This document shows positions 60,943 through 64,000 of a stretch of 64,000 nucleotides of DNA, in pieces; positions within the stretch are counted from its first letter, which is position 1, and each line of letters opens with the position of its first letter. This DNA comes from Oscillospiraceae bacterium (GTDB lineage: Bacteria > Bacillota > Clostridia > Oscillospirales > Ruminococcaceae). The position numbers and the translations under genes are program-made. The stretch is taken from the NCBI GenBank assembly GCA_017991935.1, contig JAGOPP010000008.1, forward strand, positions 1 through 64,000. The letters are read 5' to 3'. The notes beneath the pieces were generated by a model. It saw nothing but the letters and a program-made list of their open reading frames with translations, was not told where the DNA came from and did no database searches.

Positions 60943-61935
60943 TCAAGCGTTTTCTTCGGGACCTCCCGGCCCCTCTCCCGCGGGGAAGGGATCCTCCTCC
61001 GTTTCGTAGGCCGGGCCCTCCTCGTCCGGGGAGAGGTCCTCGTCTATTTCATAAGGCCGCTCTTTCTCTGCCGGGAAAGAGCCGTCCTCCCATCCGTAAT
61101 CCCGCTCCTCCTCCACAGGGAAGGTCTCCTCCTCCGGCTCGTAAGCCGACTCCTCTTCCGCGATGGAGGGCTCCTCCTCCATCTCCCGGTAGGCCCGGCG
61201 CGCGAGGAACGCGATGCCTACGGTCATCACAAGGACGCCCAGCTCGATGACCAGAATGCTGCCGATCACATGGACGGAATACAGCACGGCAAAGCAGTCC
61301 ACCAGCGCGTGAAACAGGACCGCCAGCAGAAAGTCCCCGATCCGGCGCTCCCGCACGGCGCGGAAAACAAAGACGGAGAGCGCGATGTGCAGCGCGATGG
61401 CGATCACGCGCTCCAGCCCGCCGACCAGAAACAGGGCCGGAGGGGTCGTCTGATACGAGGAGATCAGCGCCGGGGCGTTCTCGCTTCCGACAAACGCCGA
61501 AAGCCCGGATTCCCCTTTTGTCATCAAAATGGCGATCAGCACAAGATTGGAGATCATGGAGACGCCGGTGATCAAGATCGCCTCGATCCCGCCGTGGCCG
61601 ATCCCGTAGGTGATCGCCGTCTCGCGCCCGCGCCGCCTCCTGAGCAGGAAGCGGAAGGCAAACCACCGGCCGGTCTCTTCAAAGATGCCCGCCGCGAAGC
61701 CGGCGTACAGGACATAGAGCGCCGTGTTCCCCGTGACCGCGGGCAGCTTCAGGACCACGACGTGCAGAAGCTGCTCCAAAACCAGCGCGAACAGGATGAA
61801 CGTCGCCGCGCCGACCATCGCCGGAAGCACGGAGGCATGCGTCCTCCTCCTCCAGTAGACTAACAGCGCCGCCGGTACCCCGATGGAAATCAGCGCGGAG
61901 ATTGCGACGCAAAGAATCAGGGAAAAATAGTCCAT
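60943..61935 (-). CDS. YhfC family putative intramembrane metalloprotease with acidic repeat tail
   Basis: A 330-residue protein. Residues about 5-250 hold seven to eight membrane helices and the YhfC motifs: FEETGRWFAF (EExxR, about residue 86) and GIGHGGIEAIL (GHGGxE), with a C-terminal HALVDCFAV (His). The last 80 residues form an acidic tail with four repeats of about 16-19 residues in the pattern Y-E-x-E-E-x-x-x-x-x-E. AGGAGG lies 7 bp before the ATG. It is the second membrane protease-like gene within 2 kb. Confidence 0.85.
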   Translation of the reverse strand: MDYFSLILCVAISALISIGVPAALLVYWRRRTHASVLPAMVGAATFILFALVLEQLLHVVVLKLPAVTGNTALYVLYAGFAAGIFEETGRWFAFRFLLRRRRGRETAITYGIGHGGIEAILITGVSMISNLVLIAILMTKGESGLSAFVGSENAPALISSYQTTPPALFLVGGLERVIAIALHIALSVFVFRAVRERRIGDFLLAVLFHALVDCFAVLYSVHVIGSILVIELGVLVMTVGIAFLARRAYREMEEEPSIAEEESAYEPEEETFPVEEERDYGWEDGSFPAEKERPYEIDEDLSPDEEGPAYETEEDPFPAGEGPGGPEENA

Positions 61936-62034
61936 AATAACCTCCTGTAAAGCCGCGCGGCGGGGGCCGGCGGCGGAATGGGCGGCGGGGCCGGGTTTCG
62001 GCGCGGCGGAGGCCCGCCGCGCCGAAACCCGGGG

Positions 62035-62712
62035 CTATACCCGGCTCCCGCCGAAAAGAAACCGTTCGAGCGCCTCCTCCGAGGCGAAATAGTAGTCGCT
62101 GCTCTCGCGCATGGAATCCCGGATCTCCGGGATCTCATAGGCCCACCCGGCCGCGGCGAACTTCACGCCGCAGCGGCAGGCCATCTTCGCGCCGGAGCCT
62201 TGGTCGTCCACGACGAGCAGCTCCGCGGGCCGGAGCCCGAGCCGCCGCATGATGTCCTCGAGCGGGAACGGCGAGGGCTTCCTCTGCTCCTCCGGCAGCT
62301 CCCAGCCGTAGACGAGATCCGGCTCCGGCAGGCCGTTCCCCCGGTAATCCCGCAGGATGTTCTGCCCGACCGAGTAGGAGGCGACGCAGACGAACCCGCC
62401 CTCCGCCTTCTGCCGCTCGATGATGCGGCGCATCGTGGGATAGGCCTCCGGGATATGCCGCTGCACATAGTCCTGCCAAATCCGGTATTCCAGCTCCGTC
62501 TCTTCCTCCGTCAGGCACAGCACGTCGCGGTAGTAGGACAAGAGGCCGGGGCGGAAATTGATCCGGTAGTAGTCCTCGAGCGTCATGGCGATCCCGGGGC
62601 GCAGGGCGTCCATGGCCTTGAGAAACGCCGGATAGTGGATCTCCCGCGTGCTGTCCATCACGGTGTCGTCGTGGTCAAAGACCAGACATCTGTATCGCAG
62701 ACCGTCCGCCAT
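62035..62712 (-). CDS. HAD family hydrolase
   Basis: A 225-residue HAD superfamily protein. Motif I is FDHDDTVMDS (about residues 12-21), motif II CVASYSVG, motif III in QRKPSPFPLEDI and motif IV VVDDQGSG. The replacement of the usual DLDGT by DHDDT keeps both aspartates. GAGGAGGG lies 7 bp before the ATG. A phosphatase or sugar-phosphate isomerase-type role is likely; no substrate is indicated. The distance to YhfC is 99 bp. Confidence 0.85.
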   Translation of the reverse strand: MADGLRYRCLVFDHDDTVMDSTREIHYPAFLKAMDALRPGIAMTLEDYYRINFRPGLLSYYRDVLCLTEEETELEYRIWQDYVQRHIPEAYPTMRRIIERQKAEGGFVCVASYSVGQNILRDYRGNGLPEPDLVYGWELPEEQRKPSPFPLEDIMRRLGLRPAELLVVDDQGSGAKMACRCGVKFAAAGWAYEIPEIRDSMRESSDYYFASEEALERFLFGGSRV

Positions 62713-62990
62713 CCGTTCCCTCCTCTCGCCATGCCGCGCGGCGCGCGGTGTCGTTTTGCGAAACCTCGCGGGGCCGGTCCGCGGCTTTGCCGCTCCCCGG
62801 CCCGGGGGCCTCCGTTCTTCTACTTTCTATCATAAGGGATGACCCCCCTCCGCGTAAAGATGTTTTGTAAAAAAATACCGCGCCGGGAGGGCTCCGGCGG
62901 CTCTCCGGCGGCCTTTTCGGCCCGGGCCTTTCCCGGCGGGCGCGAGTTCGTCACCCGAAAGGCGTTCCCAGAAAATGTTTGGGACGAATC
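62713..62990. other. Divergent intergenic region, upstream part
   Basis: About 280 GC-rich bases between the divergent HAD and prfC genes. I see no gene; a hairpin-prone run of GGCC-rich sequence lies around 62770-62930. Confidence 0.35.
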
Positions 62991-63019
62991 TTGTAAAACG
63001 CCCCTTCGCGTGGTATAGT
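62991..63019 (+). promoter_or_regulatory. Sigma-A-type promoter of prfC
   Basis: TTGTAA and TATAGT with a 17-bp spacer, about 35 bp before the prfC start codon. Confidence 0.65.
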
Positions 63020-63054
63020 ATTTTGGTTTGTATATGATTTTTGGAGGCGAAGCC

Positions 63055-64000
63055 ATGCCCACCCTGAAAGAAGAGATCTTCCGGCGCCGCACGTTTGCCA
63101 TCATCTCCCACCCGGACGCCGGAAAGACGACTCTGACCGAGAAGTTTTTGCTCTACGGCGGCGCGATCGCGCAGGCCGGAGAGGTCAAGAGCCGGAAGGC
63201 CAAAGCCGCGGCTTCGGACTGGATGGAAATTGAGAAGCAGCGCGGGATCTCCGTCACTTCCTCCGTTATGCAGTTTCAGCACGACGGCTTCTGCATCAAC
63301 ATCCTCGACACCCCGGGGCATCAGGATTTCTCGGAGGACACCTACCGGACGCTCACCGCGGCAGATTCCGCCGTCATGGTCATCGACGGGAGCAAGGGCG
63401 TGGAGCCGCAGACCCGCAAGCTCTTTAAGGTCTGCGCGATGCGCCATATCCCGATCTTTACCTTTATCAATAAGATGGACCGCGAGACCAAGGATCCGTT
63501 CGACCTCTGCGAGGAGGTGGAGCATGAGCTCGGCATCGAGACCTGCGCGGTCAACTGGCCGATCGGCTCGGGCAAGGAGTTTCAGGGCGTCTACGACCGG
63601 GAGAAAAAGCGCCTCCTTTTCTTTCAGGACGAGGGCCACGGCAACAAGGCCCCTATCTTGGAGGCGGAGCTCGGCGACCCCGAGGTCGGCGCGCGGATCG
63701 GCGAAAAACGCTGGAGCCAGCTTCGCGAGGACGTGGAGCTGCTCGGCGCGGGCCGGGAGTTTAACCTTGAGGAGGTCCGGGCCGGAACCCTCAGCCCCGT
63801 CTTTTTCGGCTCCGCACTGACGAATTTCGGCGTCGAACCGTTTCTGGAGGCGTTTCTCCAGATGACGACGCCTCCGCTGCCGCGCACCGCGGACTGCGGC
63901 GAGATCGACGTCTTTTCCCCCGATTTTTCCGCCTTTGTGTTTAAAATTCAGGCGAATATGAATAAGGCCCACCGCGACCGCCTCGCCTTCCTGCGGATCT
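63055..64000 (+). CDS. prfC: Peptide chain release factor 3 (partial, 5' part)
   Basis: GTPase that removes RF1/RF2 from the ribosome after termination. The 315 visible residues start MPTLKEEIFRRRTFAIISHPDAGKTTLTEKFLLYGG, with G1 HPDAGKTT (about residues 19-26), the RGISVTSSVMQF switch, DTPGHQDF (G3) and NKMD (G4), all diagnostic of RF3 rather than EF-G. TTGGAGG lies about 8 bp before the ATG at 63055. The reading frame is open to the window end, so about 40 percent of the gene is outside. Confidence 0.95.
   Translation, partial: MPTLKEEIFRRRTFAIISHPDAGKTTLTEKFLLYGGAIAQAGEVKSRKAKAAASDWMEIEKQRGISVTSSVMQFQHDGFCINILDTPGHQDFSEDTYRTLTAADSAVMVIDGSKGVEPQTRKLFKVCAMRHIPIFTFINKMDRETKDPFDLCEEVEHELGIETCAVNWPIGSGKEFQGVYDREKKRLLFFQDEGHGNKAPILEAELGDPEVGARIGEKRWSQLREDVELLGAGREFNLEEVRAGTLSPVFFGSALTNFGVEPFLEAFLQMTTPPLPRTADCGEIDVFSPDFSAFVFKIQANMNKAHRDRLAFLRI

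Overview
The window looks like a chromosomal segment of a high-GC, endospore-forming Firmicute, most likely a Clostridia member of the Oscillospirales type. Evidence: sporulation genes (spoIVA, spoVG, a spoVB-type flippase, a sigH-like sigma factor), the hrcA-grpE-dnaK-dnaJ heat-shock operon under a CIRCE operator, an alanine T-box in front of alaS, strong Shine-Dalgarno sites, frequent GTG/TTG starts and vegetative promoters with 16-17 bp spacers. No rRNA or tRNA gene was seen. The taxonomic placement is inference from gene content.

Layout. 1-6.3 kb (+): one operon encoding a sortase, an exported transglutaminase-like protein, a PilC/GspF membrane protein, four small single-pass pilin-like proteins and a PilT-type ATPase; it resembles a reduced type IV filament machine. 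6.5-11.1 kb (-): a small unknown protein and a two-gene ABC system with a very large coiled-coil FtsX-type permease. 11.3-20.7 kb: pssA, spoIVA, a DUF1540-type protein, spoVB, a MATE exporter, a sigH-like gene, a zinc-ribbon protein and a PlsC-like acyltransferase fused to a zinc ribbon. 21.2-28.2 kb (-): a DHHW/MBOAT pair that appears to have lost its catalytic residues, an orphan CRISPR-like repeat, rnmV-holA-comEC and spoVG. 28.6-30.4 kb (+): murC and an unknown gene. 30.8-36.6 kb (-): hrcA-grpE-dnaK-dnaJ-prmA, with a duplicated prmA tail. 37.1-43.4 kb (-): a LUD protein, a HAD phosphatase, pncC, aspS, hisS, mgsA and a MinD-like ATPase. 43.6-47.2 kb (+): T-box, alaS and a HIT protein. 47.3-57.5 kb (-): sbcCD, an aminotransferase, rubredoxin and an ABC transporter with an exported CARDB-like partner. 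57.9-64 kb: a lipoprotein, a structured leader with terminator before a methyltransferase, two families of putative intramembrane proteases, a HAD hydrolase and the 5' part of prfC, cut by the window end.

Most genes are ordinary core genes. The less ordinary material is (a) the sortase/transglutaminase/filament operon, (b) the paired loss of catalytic residues in neighbouring MBOAT and DHHW proteins, (c) an unclassified candidate riboswitch upstream of a methyltransferase, (d) several families of about 82, 147 and 154 bp tandem repeats confined to gene-free gaps, one with compensatory base changes in a hairpin, and (e) a lone type I-C-like CRISPR repeat without cas genes. Functions are read from motifs and family resemblance; no database search was possible.
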